Of a stretch of DNA of 39,022 bases, positions 17,281 to 26,354 are shown piece after piece (the stretch's first letter is position 1; every line of letters starts with the position of its first letter). Location of the stretch: the NCBI GenBank assembly GCA_002686255.1, contig NZAZ01000020.1, positions 366-39,387 of the forward strand. Direction: 5' to 3'. The notes beneath the pieces were generated by a model. It was not told the origin of the DNA. It saw only the letters and a list, made by a program, of their open reading frames with translations, and did not search any database. The DNA is from Rhodospirillaceae bacterium (GTDB taxonomy: Bacteria; Pseudomonadota; Alphaproteobacteria; Rhodospirillales; Casp-alpha2). The translations under genes were made by a program, and so were the position numbers.

Positions 17281-17364
17281 GCGGGCGGTGACCCTATAAA
17301 TGGGTTTTGTAATTAGAACCGCGCGGCTAAAACCCGCCGCCAGCAAGACTTTGGGAGGAATACC

Positions 17365-18183
17365 ATGTTGATAAAGAAAATCATCGGCGTCTTGTCGGCG
17401 CTGGCGTTTGTGCTGGCGGCCGGTCTCACCGCTGCCGAGGCGGCTGAAATCCAATGGTTCGGGCAATCGGCGCTGAAGATCACGACGCCTGGGGGCAAGG
17501 TGATCATGATCGATCCGTTCATCACCAAGAACCCGAAAACGCCTAAGAAATTGAAGGACCTGAAGAAGCTCGGCAAGGTCGATCTGGTGATGATCACCCA
17601 CGGCCACGGCGACCACATCGGCGACTCGGTCGCCATCGCCAAGATGAACGACGCCAAGATCGTGCTCAACGCCGACATGGGCCGCACCTTTGCCACCAAT
17701 GGCTGGATCGGCATGAAACAACTGGTCCGAATTAATAAATCCGGCCCGGTCAAGCCCCTCGGCGACGGCATCACCATCACCATGGTGCGGGCCGAGCATT
17801 CGTCGGAAGTGGTCTATAAGGACGGCGGCGGAAAGATGAGCATGGAACCCGGCGGCGAGCCGGCCGGCTACATCATCAAACTCGAGGACGGCTACACCAT
17901 CTATCACGCCGGCGACACGGGCGTTTTCGGCGACATGAAGTTCATCGCCGAATACTACAAGCCCGACGTGGCGTTCCTGCCCATCGGCGGCTGGTTCACC
18001 ATGGATCCGGCGCACGCGGCCTATGCGGTCAAGACCCTGCTCAAGACCAAGACCGTGGTGCCGTTCCATTACGGCACCTTCGGGCTTTTGAAGGGCACGC
18101 CGGCGGAATTCAAGGCGGCCTTGGGCAGTTTCCCGACCAATGTCGTGGTTATGAAGCCGGGCGAAACCCGGACGTTCAAATAG
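17365..18183 (+). CDS. Exported metal-dependent hydrolase, UlaG-like metallo-beta-lactamase fold
   Basis: The 272-residue product has a Sec signal peptide (KK n-region, Ala/Leu core, likely cleavage after A26 in AEA) and the metal site THGHGDH at 78-84. Further ligands are in AEHSSEV, the HAGDTG segment and PFHYGTF. The fold is that of UPF0173/UlaG-like hydrolases, which include L-ascorbate-6-phosphate lactonase; a periplasmic location makes a phosphorylated sugar substrate unlikely. The ribosome-binding site is TGGGAGGA. Bases 18191-18307 just downstream carry a remnant of an unrelated gene. Confidence 0.88.
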   Translation: MLIKKIIGVLSALAFVLAAGLTAAEAAEIQWFGQSALKITTPGGKVIMIDPFITKNPKTPKKLKDLKKLGKVDLVMITHGHGDHIGDSVAIAKMNDAKIVLNADMGRTFATNGWIGMKQLVRINKSGPVKPLGDGITITMVRAEHSSEVVYKDGGGKMSMEPGGEPAGYIIKLEDGYTIYHAGDTGVFGDMKFIAEYYKPDVAFLPIGGWFTMDPAHAAYAVKTLLKTKTVVPFHYGTFGLLKGTPAEFKAALGSFPTNVVVMKPGETRTFK

Positions 18184-18187
18184 CCGC

Positions 18188-18307
18188 CTTCCCATCCCGG
18201 CGACGTCCCGGGTCGATCACATGAAGGAAAACATGGGCGCCGCCCGGGGCCGCCTGCCCGACGCCAAAACCCGCCGTCGCATGGTCCGTTACGTCGAAAG
18301 CCTGTGA
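18188..18307 (+). pseudogene. 3' remnant of an aldo/keto reductase gene
   Basis: Reading from 18188 the frame gives L-P-I-P-A-T-S-R-V-D-H-M-K-E-N-M-G-A-A, then R-G-R-L-P-D-A-K-T-R-R-R-M-V-R-Y-V-E-S-L and TGA at 18305-18307. This is the typical C-terminal end of one aldo/keto reductase group (IPATs..H...NM.A..G.LPD...R.RM). The upstream part of such a gene is absent; the frame begins directly after the stop of the UlaG-like gene. No start codon with a ribosome-binding site is convincing. It looks like a deletion scar. The rest of 18308-18403 holds the leader of the nitroreductase gene. Confidence 0.6.
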
Positions 18308-18403
18308 CCGGTAGAGGCACCTTTGCGGATTTTATGGTGGGACGCGCCGCGCCCGCGTCGTAAAGTCCGCCGACGGATTGCCAAGCAAAGGGGAACGGGA
18401 AAC

Positions 18404-19105
18404 TTGAACGCACCAGCCGACAACCCGGACATCGCCGAAACCGTAGAAGAGGCGATCGCTTCCCGGCGCTCGATCCGGCGCTTCCTGCCCGATCCAGTTT
18501 CCCGGGAAACGGTGACTGAACTGCTGGCGCTGGCCAGCCGCGCGCCGAGCGGCACCAACCTCCAGCCGTGGAAGGTCACCGTCGTCGGCGGCGAGGCGAA
18601 AGCGGCGCTGTCGGCGGCGATTCTGGAGGCCCACGACGGCGGTGAAAAGCCCGAGCGGGAATATAACTACTATCCCCTTGAGTTCCCGGAGCCCTACCTG
18701 AGCCGGCGCCGCAAGATCGGCTGGGACCTTTACGGCCTGCTCGGCATCAAGAAGGGCGACAAGGAAAAGATGCACGCCCAGCACGGGCGAAATTTCCTGT
18801 TCTTCGACGCCCCCGTCGGCATGATCTTCACCATCGACCGGATGCTCGAAATCGGCAGCTGGCTCGATTTCGGCATGTTCCTGGAAAACATCATGATTGC
18901 CGCCCGGGGCAAGGGACTCCACACTTGCCCGCAGGCCGCCTTCGCCAACTACCACAGGATCATCCGCGAACGGCTCGCCATACCGGAGGACGAAGTCGTC
19001 ATCTGCGGCATGTCGCTGGGCTATGCCGACCACGCGGCGCCGGAAAACGCCCTGGTGACGGAGCGCGAGCCGGTGGAGAACTTCGCCACGTTCATCGATT
19101 TCTAG
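18404..19105 (+). CDS. Nitroreductase family protein
   Basis: The 233-residue product has the FMN-dependent nitroreductase pattern: EEAIASRRSIRRFLPDPV near 14-31, ASRAPSGTNLQPWKVTVVGG near 46-65, and CGMSLGYAD near the C-terminus. Such enzymes reduce nitro compounds, quinones or enones with NAD(P)H. I chose TTG at 18404 because GGGGAACGGGA lies just upstream; an in-frame TTG at 18323 would add 27 Arg-rich residues without family match. The fused aldolase gene follows after 17 bases, so the two are probably co-transcribed. Confidence 0.87.
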   Translation: MNAPADNPDIAETVEEAIASRRSIRRFLPDPVSRETVTELLALASRAPSGTNLQPWKVTVVGGEAKAALSAAILEAHDGGEKPEREYNYYPLEFPEPYLSRRRKIGWDLYGLLGIKKGDKEKMHAQHGRNFLFFDAPVGMIFTIDRMLEIGSWLDFGMFLENIMIAARGKGLHTCPQAAFANYHRIIRERLAIPEDEVVICGMSLGYADHAAPENALVTEREPVENFATFIDF

Positions 19106-19122
19106 GGGAGGGGGAAAAGCCG

Positions 19123-21165
19123 ATGAAGAACCTGTGGTTCGACCGCGAAGCCCGCTCCTTCGCGCGCCGTTACGCCAAACAGCGCGTCAACAGGGACCGG
19201 GCGCTGCGCGTCTACACGTCCAGGCTTCTGGGCGGCGAGCCCGCCCTGGTGCTGCACGGCGGCGGCAACACGTCGGTGAAGACGATTATGAAAGACCACA
19301 TGGGCCAAGACACCGAGGTGCTTTGCGTCAAGGGCTCGGGCCGGGATATGGCCGCCATCGAACCCGAAGGGCTGCCCGCCGTGCGCCTCGGGCCGCTCAG
19401 GGAAATGGCGGGGCTGAAAAGGCTATCGGATGCGGACATGGTCAACGCCCAACGGGTCAACATGCTCGATTCGACGGCTCCCAACCCGTCGGTGGAAACG
19501 CTGCTGCACGCCTTCCTGCCGCACAAGTTCATCGACCACACCCATGCCAACGCGGTGCTGTCGCTGACCAACCAGAAGGACGGCGAAAAATTATGCCGCC
19601 GCGTGTTCGGCAAGCGAATGGGCCTCGTGCCTTACATCATGCCCGGGTTCGATTTGTCGAGGAAGGCGCTGGAGGTCTATGAGGCGGACCCGAGCGTCGA
19701 AGGGCTGATCGTGTTGAAACACGGCATCTTTACCTTCGGCGACACGGCCAAGCAGGCGTATTCGCGCATGATCGGGATGGTGACCTTGGCTGAGCGGCGG
19801 CTCAAAAAGGGCCGCAAGAAGGTCTTCGCGGCCGGGAAACCGCCGAAAAGGCCGAAAAGGATTGCCCCGGTCCACGACGTGGCGCCGGTCTTGCGCGGGC
19901 TGGTGGCGGCGGTCGGCCCGCGTTTGGTGATGGATTTCCGCGCCGCGCCCCATGTCCGCGACTTCGTCAACGGCCGCGATCTGGGGCGCTACGGCCGCCA
20001 GGGCACGGCGACGCCGGACCACGTCATCCGCACCGGGGCCCATCCCCTGATTGCGCCGGCGCCGGAAATGGGCGGCCTCGATGCCTTCAGGAAGGGGACG
20101 CAAAGGGCGCTGGCGCGTTTCGTCAGCGACAGCCATGCCAATTTCAAGCGCCACAAGCGCCGCCGCAAAACCCGCAAGACCGAGATCGACCCCGTGGCGC
20201 GGGTGATCCTGGTGCCGGGCCTGGGCCTTTTCGGGTTGGGGGAAAGCGCCCCCGATGCCGCCATCGCCGCCGACATCGCCGAGACCACCATCGCCGTTAT
20301 TGCCGGCGCCGAGGCCGTCGGCGCCTACGAGAGCATCCCCGCCGCCGACATGTTCGACGCCGAGTACTGGCCGCTGGAACGGGCAAAACTGGGTGACGGC
20401 GGCCGGGGGACGCTTTCAGGCCATGTGGTGGCGGTGACCGGCGCCGCCGGCGGCATCGGCGCCGCCACCGTCCGCGCCTTCGCCGCCGAAGGCGCCGCCG
20501 TGGCGGTGCTCGACCGGGATGTCAGGGCGGCACGGGCCGTGGCGGCGGAAATTGGCGGGCTCGGGATCGGCTGCGACGTCACCGACGGCCGCGCCGTCCG
20601 CCGCGCCTTCGATCGGGTGGTGAAGGCTTATGGCGGTATTGATATCGTCGTTTCCAACGCCGGCGGCGCCTGGCAGGGGACGATCGGCGAGGTCTCCGAC
20701 AAAATTCTGCGCGACAGCTTCGAGCTCAACTTCTTCGCCCATCAGGCGGTCGCCAAAAACGCCGTCCGCATCATGGAGGCCCAGGGCGCCGGCGGTTGTT
20801 TGTTGTTCAACGCCTCGAAGCAGGCCGTCAATCCAGGCCGTGATTTCGGCCCCTACGGGTTGCCGAAGGCGGCGGCGCTGGCCCTGATGCGTCAGTACGC
20901 GCTCGATTACGGGGATCAGGGCATCCGGTCGAACGCCGTCAACGCCGACCGCATCCGTTCCGGGCTGTTGACCGGCGACATGGTCAAGGCGCGGGCCCGG
21001 GCCCGGGGCGTGAGCCAGGCGGAATACATGAGCGGCAATCTTTTGCGCCAGGAGGTCACGGCCGAAGACGTCGCCCGGGCCTTCGTCGATCTGGCGCTTT
21101 CGCCCAAGACCACAGCCGCCGTGCTCACCGTCGACGGCGGCAATATCGCGGCGGCCTTGCGATAA
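19123..21165 (+). CDS. Bifunctional class II aldolase / short-chain dehydrogenase
   Basis: The 680-residue product is a fusion. Residues about 20-230 are a class II (RhaD/FucA-type) aldolase domain with GGGNTSVK at 46-53, the metal-binding HTH at 139-141 and H200. After a linker of about 200 residues, residues about 430-680 form an SDR domain with TGAAGGIG at 439-446, NAG at 512-514 and the catalytic S565, Y578 and K582. Related fusions act as rhamnulose-1-phosphate aldolase/lactaldehyde dehydrogenase. No rhamnose genes are present here, whereas mtnP and mtnA are 3-5 kb upstream on the same strand. Cleavage of methylthioribulose 1-phosphate to DHAP and methylthioacetaldehyde is therefore a reasonable alternative. 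Start ATG 19123 has a GGGGAGGGGG site. Confidence 0.9.
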   Translation: MKNLWFDREARSFARRYAKQRVNRDRALRVYTSRLLGGEPALVLHGGGNTSVKTIMKDHMGQDTEVLCVKGSGRDMAAIEPEGLPAVRLGPLREMAGLKRLSDADMVNAQRVNMLDSTAPNPSVETLLHAFLPHKFIDHTHANAVLSLTNQKDGEKLCRRVFGKRMGLVPYIMPGFDLSRKALEVYEADPSVEGLIVLKHGIFTFGDTAKQAYSRMIGMVTLAERRLKKGRKKVFAAGKPPKRPKRIAPVHDVAPVLRGLVAAVGPRLVMDFRAAPHVRDFVNGRDLGRYGRQGTATPDHVIRTGAHPLIAPAPEMGGLDAFRKGTQRALARFVSDSHANFKRHKRRRKTRKTEIDPVARVILVPGLGLFGLGESAPDAAIAADIAETTIAVIAGAEAVGAYESIPAADMFDAEYWPLERAKLGDGGRGTLSGHVVAVTGAAGGIGAATVRAFAAEGAAVAVLDRDVRAARAVAAEIGGLGIGCDVTDGRAVRRAFDRVVKAYGGIDIVVSNAGGAWQGTIGEVSDKILRDSFELNFFAHQAVAKNAVRIMEAQGAGGCLLFNASKQAVNPGRDFGPYGLPKAAALALMRQYALDYGDQGIRSNAVNADRIRSGLLTGDMVKARARARGVSQAEYMSGNLLRQEVTAEDVARAFVDLALSPKTTAAVLTVDGGNIAAALR

Positions 21166-21220
21166 GGCCAAATGCCATTAATCTGCTAGTGGATAAGAAA
21201 GGGCAGGAGGAAAAACCATC

Positions 21221-22138
21221 ATGGCTGACAAGGACGATATCAAGACCGGCAAGGATTTCGGCCTCGGCATTCGACAAAAAAACAAGGCCTTTTTCCTCAA
21301 GGGCTCGGGCGCGCTCGACTGGGGCATGCAAAACCGGCTGGCCCGGATCTTCAATCCGAAGAGCGGCCGCACCGTGATGCTGGCCTTCGACCACGGCTAT
21401 TTCCAGGGGCCGGCGAGCGGCCTGGAACGCATCGACCTGTCCATCGCGCCGCTGATCCCTTACGCCGATGTGCTGATGTGTACCCGCGGCGTCCTTCGCG
21501 CCTGCGTCTCATCGGAAACCAATAAGCCCGTGGTCCTGCGCTGTTCGGGCGGACAGAGCATCCTGAGCGAGCTTTCAAACGAAACCGTCGCCGTCGATAT
21601 CGACGACGCCATCCGCCTCAACGCCGCCGCCATCACGACGCAGATTTATATCGGCGCCCCCTATGAGCACCAATCCATCAAGAACCTGATCAAGCTGATC
21701 GACACCGGCAACCGCTACGGCATCCCGACCCTTGCCGTCACCGGCGTCGGCGCCGACATGAAGCGCGACGCCCGGTATTTCGGCCTCGCCACCCGGATCG
21801 CCGCCGAGCTCGGCGCCCATTACGTCAAGAGCTACTTCGTCGAGGAGGGCTTCGAGCAAATCACCGCCGGCTGCCCGGTGCCCATCGTCATCGCCGGCGG
21901 CAAGAAGCTGCCGGAACTGGACGCCTTGACCATGGCCTACAAGGCCGTCGACCAGGGCGCCGCCGGCGTCGACATGGGGCGCAACATCTTCCAGTCCGAT
22001 TGCCCGGTGGCCATGATCCAGGCGGTGAGCGCGGTGGTTCACAAGGGGGAGAAGCCCAAGAAGGCGCTCGATATGTACAACACCCTGAAGGCTAGGATCG
22101 AGGCCAAGGGCAAGGGCAAACGTAAACGCAAGAAGTGA
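21221..22138 (+). CDS. LsrF-like DeoC/FbaB-family aldolase or thiolase
   Basis: The 305-residue TIM-barrel protein matches LsrF (3-hydroxy-5-phosphonooxypentane-2,4-dione thiolase) over its length: [41 protein letters not shown] and the Schiff-base K203 in [11 protein letters not shown], followed by IVIAGGKK for phosphate binding. E. coli LsrF degrades phospho-AI-2, but no lsrK, lsrR, lsrG or transporter genes are here. It follows the aldolase-SDR fusion after 55 bases with a GGAGG site, so an associated role in phosphosugar cleavage is as likely as AI-2 breakdown. The C-terminus is a Lys/Arg-rich tail. Confidence 0.85.
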   Translation: MADKDDIKTGKDFGLGIRQKNKAFFLKGSGALDWGMQNRLARIFNPKSGRTVMLAFDHGYFQGPASGLERIDLSIAPLIPYADVLMCTRGVLRACVSSETNKPVVLRCSGGQSILSELSNETVAVDIDDAIRLNAAAITTQIYIGAPYEHQSIKNLIKLIDTGNRYGIPTLAVTGVGADMKRDARYFGLATRIAAELGAHYVKSYFVEEGFEQITAGCPVPIVIAGGKKLPELDALTMAYKAVDQGAAGVDMGRNIFQSDCPVAMIQAVSAVVHKGEKPKKALDMYNTLKARIEAKGKGKRKRKK

Positions 22139-22159
22139 ACGGGAAGGGCGTGGGTTAAT

Positions 22160-22172
22160 CGGCCCGGGGCCG
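22160..22172. terminator. Short GC hairpin between convergent genes
   Basis: CGGCC-CGG-GGCCG lies between the LsrF-like gene and the petC end. It has no T run on either strand, so it is at best a weak or Rho-assisted end point. Confidence 0.2.
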
Positions 22173-22178
22173 TGCGGC

Positions 22179-22958
22179 CTAGTGCTGGTCGCGCCAGACT
22201 TGGCGCTTGAGCGCGTACAGCATCGCCGTCAGCACGATCAGGAACAGCAAAACCTTGACGCCCATGCGCTTGCGTTCCTCCAATTCCGGCTCCGCCGCCC
22301 AGGCCAGGAACGTGGTCACGTCCTCGGAAAGCTGCGCCAGGGTCGGCTTGGTGCCGTCGGCGTATTCGACCGCGTCGTCGGCCAGCGGCGACGCCATGGC
22401 GATCTGGTGATTGGGGAAGTAGACGTTGTACTGCATGCCTTCCATCAACTTCACGCCTTCGGGCGGCTCTTCCTTGTAGCCGGTCAACAGCGCATAGAGG
22501 TAATCGGGGCCACCCTTCCGCGCCTTGGTCATTAAGGACAAATCAGGCGGCAGGGCGCCGTTGTTCGACGCGCGGGCCGCGTTGTCGTTGGCAAAGGGCG
22601 CGGCGAAGCGGTCCGACGGCCTGGCCGGGCGGGAGAACATCTCGCCTTCCTCGTTGGGGCCGTCGGTGACCTCGTATTCGGCGGCGGCGGCCTTGATCTG
22701 GTCCTCGCTGAGGCCGATGCCGGCGAGGTTGCGGTAGGCGACGAGGCTGAGCGAATGACAGGCGGCGCAGACCTCGCGGTAGACCTGGAATCCCCGTTGC
22801 GATGCGCCGCGGTCGTAGGTCCCGAACAGGCCCTGGAAGGACCAGTCCCGGGCTTCGGGCTTGACGTCGGCGGCGGCTAGGGCGTCGCCGGACGGGAAAG
22901 CAAGCGCCGCCGCGAGAGCCAATGCCGGGGCGGAGACAGGGAACCGTTTGATCGTCAT
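22179..22958 (-). CDS. petC: Cytochrome c1
   Basis: The 259-residue product has a signal peptide ([16 protein letters not shown]), the haem c site C64-A-A-C67-H68, the axial Met in the AMASPL segment (M188) and a single C-terminal membrane anchor (about 233-250). It passes electrons from the Rieske centre to soluble or membrane cytochrome c. The start ATG at 22956-22958 overlaps the petB stop by four bases, so translation is coupled. The frame continues upstream antisense-free into petB in another phase but that extension is not part of the gene. Last gene of petABC. Confidence 0.95.
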   Translation of the reverse strand: MTIKRFPVSAPALALAAALAFPSGDALAAADVKPEARDWSFQGLFGTYDRGASQRGFQVYREVCAACHSLSLVAYRNLAGIGLSEDQIKAAAAEYEVTDGPNEEGEMFSRPARPSDRFAAPFANDNAARASNNGALPPDLSLMTKARKGGPDYLYALLTGYKEEPPEGVKLMEGMQYNVYFPNHQIAMASPLADDAVEYADGTKPTLAQLSEDVTTFLAWAAEPELEERKRMGVKVLLFLIVLTAMLYALKRQVWRDQH

Positions 22959-24226
22959 TCGGCCGCCTCCGTCGCCCCGCCGCCTTCCGTCACCGCGGCG
23001 CTGATGCTGTCGGGCAGCGGCTTCGGCTTTTCCAGGATGCTGATCAGCGGGATGAGGATGAGGATATGGCCGAAGTAATACGCCGTCGAGACGCGGCCGA
23101 TCCACAGGAACGGCACGCCGTGGAAAACGGCGTCCGGCGTGTTGGCGCCGACCCAGCCGAGGATGATGCAGTCGACCACGAATACCCAGAAGAACTGCTT
23201 GTAGATAGGGCGGAAACGGGCGCTGCGGACCGGGGAACGGTCGAGCCACGGCAAAAGCAGCAGGACCAGGATCGAGCCGAACATGCCGATGACGCCGCCC
23301 AGCTTGGCCGAAACGAACCATATGTCCGGCACCGCGCGCAGGATCGCGTAATAGGGCAGGAAATACCATTCCGGCACGATGTGGGTCGGCGTCACCATGG
23401 GGTTGGCCTTGATGTAGTTGTCGGGCTCGCTGAAGAAGTTGGGGGCGAAGAAGACGAAGAACATGAAGAAGATCATGAACACGCCGAGCCCGTACAGGTC
23501 CTTCATGGTGTAATAGGGGTGGAAGGGGATGGTGTCCTGCGGCCCCTTGATGTCGACGCCGACGGGGTTGTTGGACTTGTGCACGTGCAACGCCCACAGG
23601 TGCACGAACACCAGCCCGAACAGCACGAACGGCAACAGGTAATGGAAGGCGTAGAAGCGGTTGAGCGTCGGGTTGTCGACCGAGAACCCGCCCCACAGCC
23701 AGGTGACGATGGCGTCGCCGATCAAGGGGATGGCCGAGAACAGGTTGGTGATCACCGTCGCCGCCCAGAAACTCATCTGTCCCCACGGCAGCACGTAGCC
23801 CATGAAGGCGGTGGCCATCATCGCCAGGACTATGAAAACCCCCAGTATCCACAACAACTCGCGCGGTTCCTTGAATGACCCGTAATACATGCCGCGGAAC
23901 ATGTGAATGTAGACGACGATAAAGAACATGGAGCCGCCGTTGGAGTGGATATAGCGCATCAGCCAGCCGTAATTGACGTCGCGCATGGTGCGCTCGACCG
24001 ATTCGAAGGCGTAATCCACGTGCGGCGTGTAGCTCATGGCCAGCACGATTCCCGACGCGATCATGATCACCAGGACGATGCCGGCCAGCGAGCCGAAGTT
24101 CCACCAGTAGTTAAGGTTTTTCGGCGTCGGATACCCGGACCCCACCGATTCGTCGATAAAATGGAAAATCGGCAGCCGGTATTCGATCCACTTGATGACC
24201 GGGTTTTCGTAGAAACGATTGCTCAC
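22955..24226 (-). CDS. petB: Cytochrome b of the bc1 complex
   Basis: The 423-residue polytopic protein has the four haem-ligand histidines H94, H108, H195 and H209 with the canonical 14-residue spacing, and the Qo-site PEWY at 285-288. It oxidises ubiquinol at Qo and reduces quinone at Qi. It is unsplit, as in alphaproteobacteria and mitochondria. It lies 13 bases after petA and overlaps petC by four bases. Confidence 0.97.
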   Translation of the reverse strand: MSNRFYENPVIKWIEYRLPIFHFIDESVGSGYPTPKNLNYWWNFGSLAGIVLVIMIASGIVLAMSYTPHVDYAFESVERTMRDVNYGWLMRYIHSNGGSMFFIVVYIHMFRGMYYGSFKEPRELLWILGVFIVLAMMATAFMGYVLPWGQMSFWAATVITNLFSAIPLIGDAIVTWLWGGFSVDNPTLNRFYAFHYLLPFVLFGLVFVHLWALHVHKSNNPVGVDIKGPQDTIPFHPYYTMKDLYGLGVFMIFFMFFVFFAPNFFSEPDNYIKANPMVTPTHIVPEWYFLPYYAILRAVPDIWFVSAKLGGVIGMFGSILVLLLLPWLDRSPVRSARFRPIYKQFFWVFVVDCIILGWVGANTPDAVFHGVPFLWIGRVSTAYYFGHILILIPLISILEKPKPLPDSISAAVTEGGGATEAAE

Positions 24227-24239
24227 GGCCTGGGCGCCC

Positions 24240-24776
24240 CTATCCGATCCGGATCGTGGTGTCGGTCAGGAACGTATAGGCGGGTATCCAGAGGTTTTCC
24301 GGCGCCGGGCCCTTGCGGATACGCCCCGACGAATCGTAGTGCGACCCATGACACGGGCAGAACCAGCCGCCGTACTCGCCCTTCGGGTCGTTCGCCTTCT
24401 GGCCCAGGGGGATGCAGCCGAGATGGGTGCAGATGCCGACCATGATCAGCCATTGGGGCTTTTGCACCCGGTCCTTGTCGGCCTCGGGGTCGATCAGGTC
24501 GTCCAGGGGCACGGCCCCGGCTTCCTTGATCTCGGCCGCCGTGCGGTGGCGGATGAACACCGGCTTGCCGCGCCAGACCACGGTGATGCTCATGCCCTCT
24601 TCGATGGGCTCCAGGTCGACCTCGGTGGTTGAAAGCGCCATCGTATCGGCGGCCGGGTTCATTACGTCGATGAACGGCCATGCGGCCAAGGCGGAGCCGA
24701 CGGCGCCGACGGCGACGGTGGAAAGAAGCAGGAAATCTCGGCGGGTCTTGTCGTCGGTGTCAACCGTATCGGTCAT
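24240..24776 (-). CDS. petA: Ubiquinol-cytochrome c reductase iron-sulfur (Rieske) subunit
   Basis: The 178-residue product has a Tat-like N-terminus (TRRDFLLLS) with an uncleaved membrane anchor, then the 2Fe-2S Rieske motifs C116-T-H-L-G-C121 and C140-P-C-H-G-S-H-Y-D. H118 and H143 are the cluster ligands together with C116 and C140; C121 and C142 form the disulfide. It is the first gene of petABC. A ribosome-binding site GAGGAGAA precedes ATG, and a promoter candidate lies at 24838-24866. Confidence 0.96.
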   Translation of the reverse strand: MTDTVDTDDKTRRDFLLLSTVAVGAVGSALAAWPFIDVMNPAADTMALSTTEVDLEPIEEGMSITVVWRGKPVFIRHRTAAEIKEAGAVPLDDLIDPEADKDRVQKPQWLIMVGICTHLGCIPLGQKANDPKGEYGGWFCPCHGSHYDSSGRIRKGPAPENLWIPAYTFLTDTTIRIG

Positions 24777-24837
24777 GGGTTCTCCTCACTCCGGCCCCGT
24801 CGGACGCACCCGAACCCCCGATTCCGGTCACCCGCCA

Positions 24838-24866
24838 ACTTTACGAAAGGTCCCGTTCCCAGGCAA
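24838..24866 (-). promoter_or_regulatory. Candidate petABC promoter
   Basis: On the minus strand TTGCCT (24861-24866), a 17-base spacer and TAAAGT (24838-24843) precede the petA start by about 60 bases. Confidence 0.45.
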
Positions 24867-24879
24867 GGATGACAAGGGG

Positions 24880-24917
24880 AAAAATCCGGCGGGAATTAAG
24901 GCCTCACGGCCCGCCGG
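24880..24917 (-). terminator. Minus-strand intrinsic terminator upstream of the petABC promoter
   Basis: 24886-24893 (CCGGCGGG) is the reverse complement of 24910-24917. Read on the minus strand the 8-bp GC stem is followed by ATTTTT. It would stop antisense transcription arriving from the trmL-hemF side before it reaches the petABC promoter. Confidence 0.5.
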
Positions 24918-24941
24918 CGTGGATACGTCAAGCACGAACAG

Positions 24942-24947
24942 TATAAT
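24942..24947 (+). promoter_or_regulatory. Perfect -10 box (TATAAT) upstream of trmL
   Basis: TATAAT at 24942-24947 lies 56 bases before the trmL start; the -35 region (near 24919, GTGGAT) is a poor match. It overlaps a possible alternative ATG at 24946. Confidence 0.4.
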
Positions 24948-25002
24948 GAAAAAAACCCCCACTGGCAAATCGTTTTCGGACCCCCCGGACCTGGATATTT
25001 CG

Positions 25003-25470
25003 ATGAGAATAGCCCTCTACCAACCGGACATCCCCGGCAACGCCGGCGCGGTGATGCGGACGGCGGCGTGCCTGGGTGTCGGCGTCGATATCATCGGGCC
25101 TTCCGGGTTCGCGGTCTCCGACAGGAAACTGCGCCGCGCCGGCATGGACTACCTGGACCGGCTGGACCTTGCCGATCACGTCTCGTGGGAGGCGTACCAG
25201 GACAGCCTTCGGGACCAACCCGGCCGCCTGGTACTGTTGACCACGAAAGCCGAACGGAGCTATTTGCAATTCACTTTCCGGGCCGATGACATATTGTTGT
25301 TGGGCCGCGAAAGCGCCGGCGTGCCGGAAGAAGTCCATGACGCCGCCGAGCACGCCATCAGGGTGCCGATGGCGCCCGGCACGCGCTCGTTGAACGTCGC
25401 CCAGGCGCTGGCCATGGTGCTCGGCGAGGCCCTGCGCCAGACGGAAGGATTCCCGGAGGGGAGGGAATGA
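25003..25470 (+). CDS. trmL: tRNA (cytidine(34)-2'-O)-methyltransferase
   Basis: The 155-residue SPOUT-fold protein starts [20 protein letters not shown], and has the knot motifs [10 protein letters not shown] near 99-108 and [17 protein letters not shown] near 120-136 that bind S-adenosylmethionine. TrmL methylates the wobble C/U34 ribose of tRNA-Leu. I chose ATG 25003 because the family begins there; the frame is open far upstream and ATG 24946 would add 19 residues, but the TATAAT box overlaps that codon. The stop overlaps hemF by four bases. Confidence 0.93.
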   Translation: MRIALYQPDIPGNAGAVMRTAACLGVGVDIIGPSGFAVSDRKLRRAGMDYLDRLDLADHVSWEAYQDSLRDQPGRLVLLTTKAERSYLQFTFRADDILLLGRESAGVPEEVHDAAEHAIRVPMAPGTRSLNVAQALAMVLGEALRQTEGFPEGRE

Positions 25471-26351
25471 AGGACGCCGACGACTATGGCAGCGAAGACC
25501 ACCGTAAACGGGCCTCGGTCTGGTTCCAGGCGTTCGGCGACGATTTGTGCCGGGCGTTGGAGGCCTGCGAGGACGGCGTCACCGGACCGAACGGCACCAG
25601 CGCGGGCGAGCCCGGCCGGTTCGAGCAAGCGCCCTGGCGGCGGAACGAAAACAATGAGGACGGGGGCGGAGGCGGCGTCATGTCGGTGATGCGCGGACGG
25701 GTGCTGGAAAAGGCCGGCGTCAACGTTTCCACCGTCTGGGGCGAATTTTCCGAACAATACCGCGGCAAGATTCCCGGCGCCGCCGAAGACCCCCGTTTCT
25801 GGGCCTCCGGCGTGTCGGTGGTCATCCATCCCTGCTCGCCGCTGGTGCCGGCGGCGCACATGAACACGCGTATGATCGTCACCACCCAGGGCTGGTTCGG
25901 CGGCGGCGCAGACCTGACCCCGGTATTCCCCATCGAGGCCGACACCGCCGATTTCCACGGCGCCTACAAGGACGCCTGCGACCGGCACGACGCGGACTAT
26001 TATCCGAAGTTCAAGAAATGGTGCGACGAATACTTCTTCCTGCCGCACCGGGGCGAAGCCCGAGGCGTCGGCGGCATCTTCTACGACAACCTCAATACCG
26101 GCGATTGGGAAAAGGACTTCGCCTTCACCCAGGACGTCGGCCGCGCCTTCCTCGACGTTTACCCGGCGCTGGTGCTCCGACACATGGACGAGGACTGGAC
26201 CGACGACGAGCGCCGGGCGCAGCTCGTCAAGCGCGGACGCTATGTGGAATTCAACCTGCTTTACGACCGCGGCACTCAGTTCGGCCTCAGAACCGGCGGC
26301 AATACGGAAGCCATCCTGATGTCGCTGCCGCCGGAGGTGAGGTGGCCGTAG
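25467..26351 (+). CDS. hemF: Oxygen-dependent coproporphyrinogen III oxidase
   Basis: The 294-residue product has the HemF signatures: [48 protein letters not shown], the [33 protein letters not shown] block and [28 protein letters not shown] at the end. It uses O2 to decarboxylate two propionates of coproporphyrinogen III in haem synthesis. It is coupled to trmL through an ATGA overlap and converges on cca with only three bases between the stops. Confidence 0.96.
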   Translation: MKDADDYGSEDHRKRASVWFQAFGDDLCRALEACEDGVTGPNGTSAGEPGRFEQAPWRRNENNEDGGGGGVMSVMRGRVLEKAGVNVSTVWGEFSEQYRGKIPGAAEDPRFWASGVSVVIHPCSPLVPAAHMNTRMIVTTQGWFGGGADLTPVFPIEADTADFHGAYKDACDRHDADYYPKFKKWCDEYFFLPHRGEARGVGGIFYDNLNTGDWEKDFAFTQDVGRAFLDVYPALVLRHMDEDWTDDERRAQLVKRGRYVEFNLLYDRGTQFGLRTGGNTEAILMSLPPEVRWP

Positions 26352-26354
26352 GCT

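Noticed and set aside
17281-17364. Inverted repeat (TGGGTTTT with AAAACCC) upstream of the UlaG-like gene as tRNA or terminator
   Set aside because: Arms are short, the loop is long, and no tRNA features or T run fit.
18925-19122. Upstream extension of the aldolase-SDR frame
   Set aside because: It overlaps the end of the nitroreductase gene; ATG 19123 has a strong ribosome-binding site and begins the family match.
22179-24104. 641-codon frame that appears to extend cytochrome c1 upstream
   Set aside because: The added part is petB read in another frame; the c1 signal peptide and ATGA overlap fix the start at 22958.
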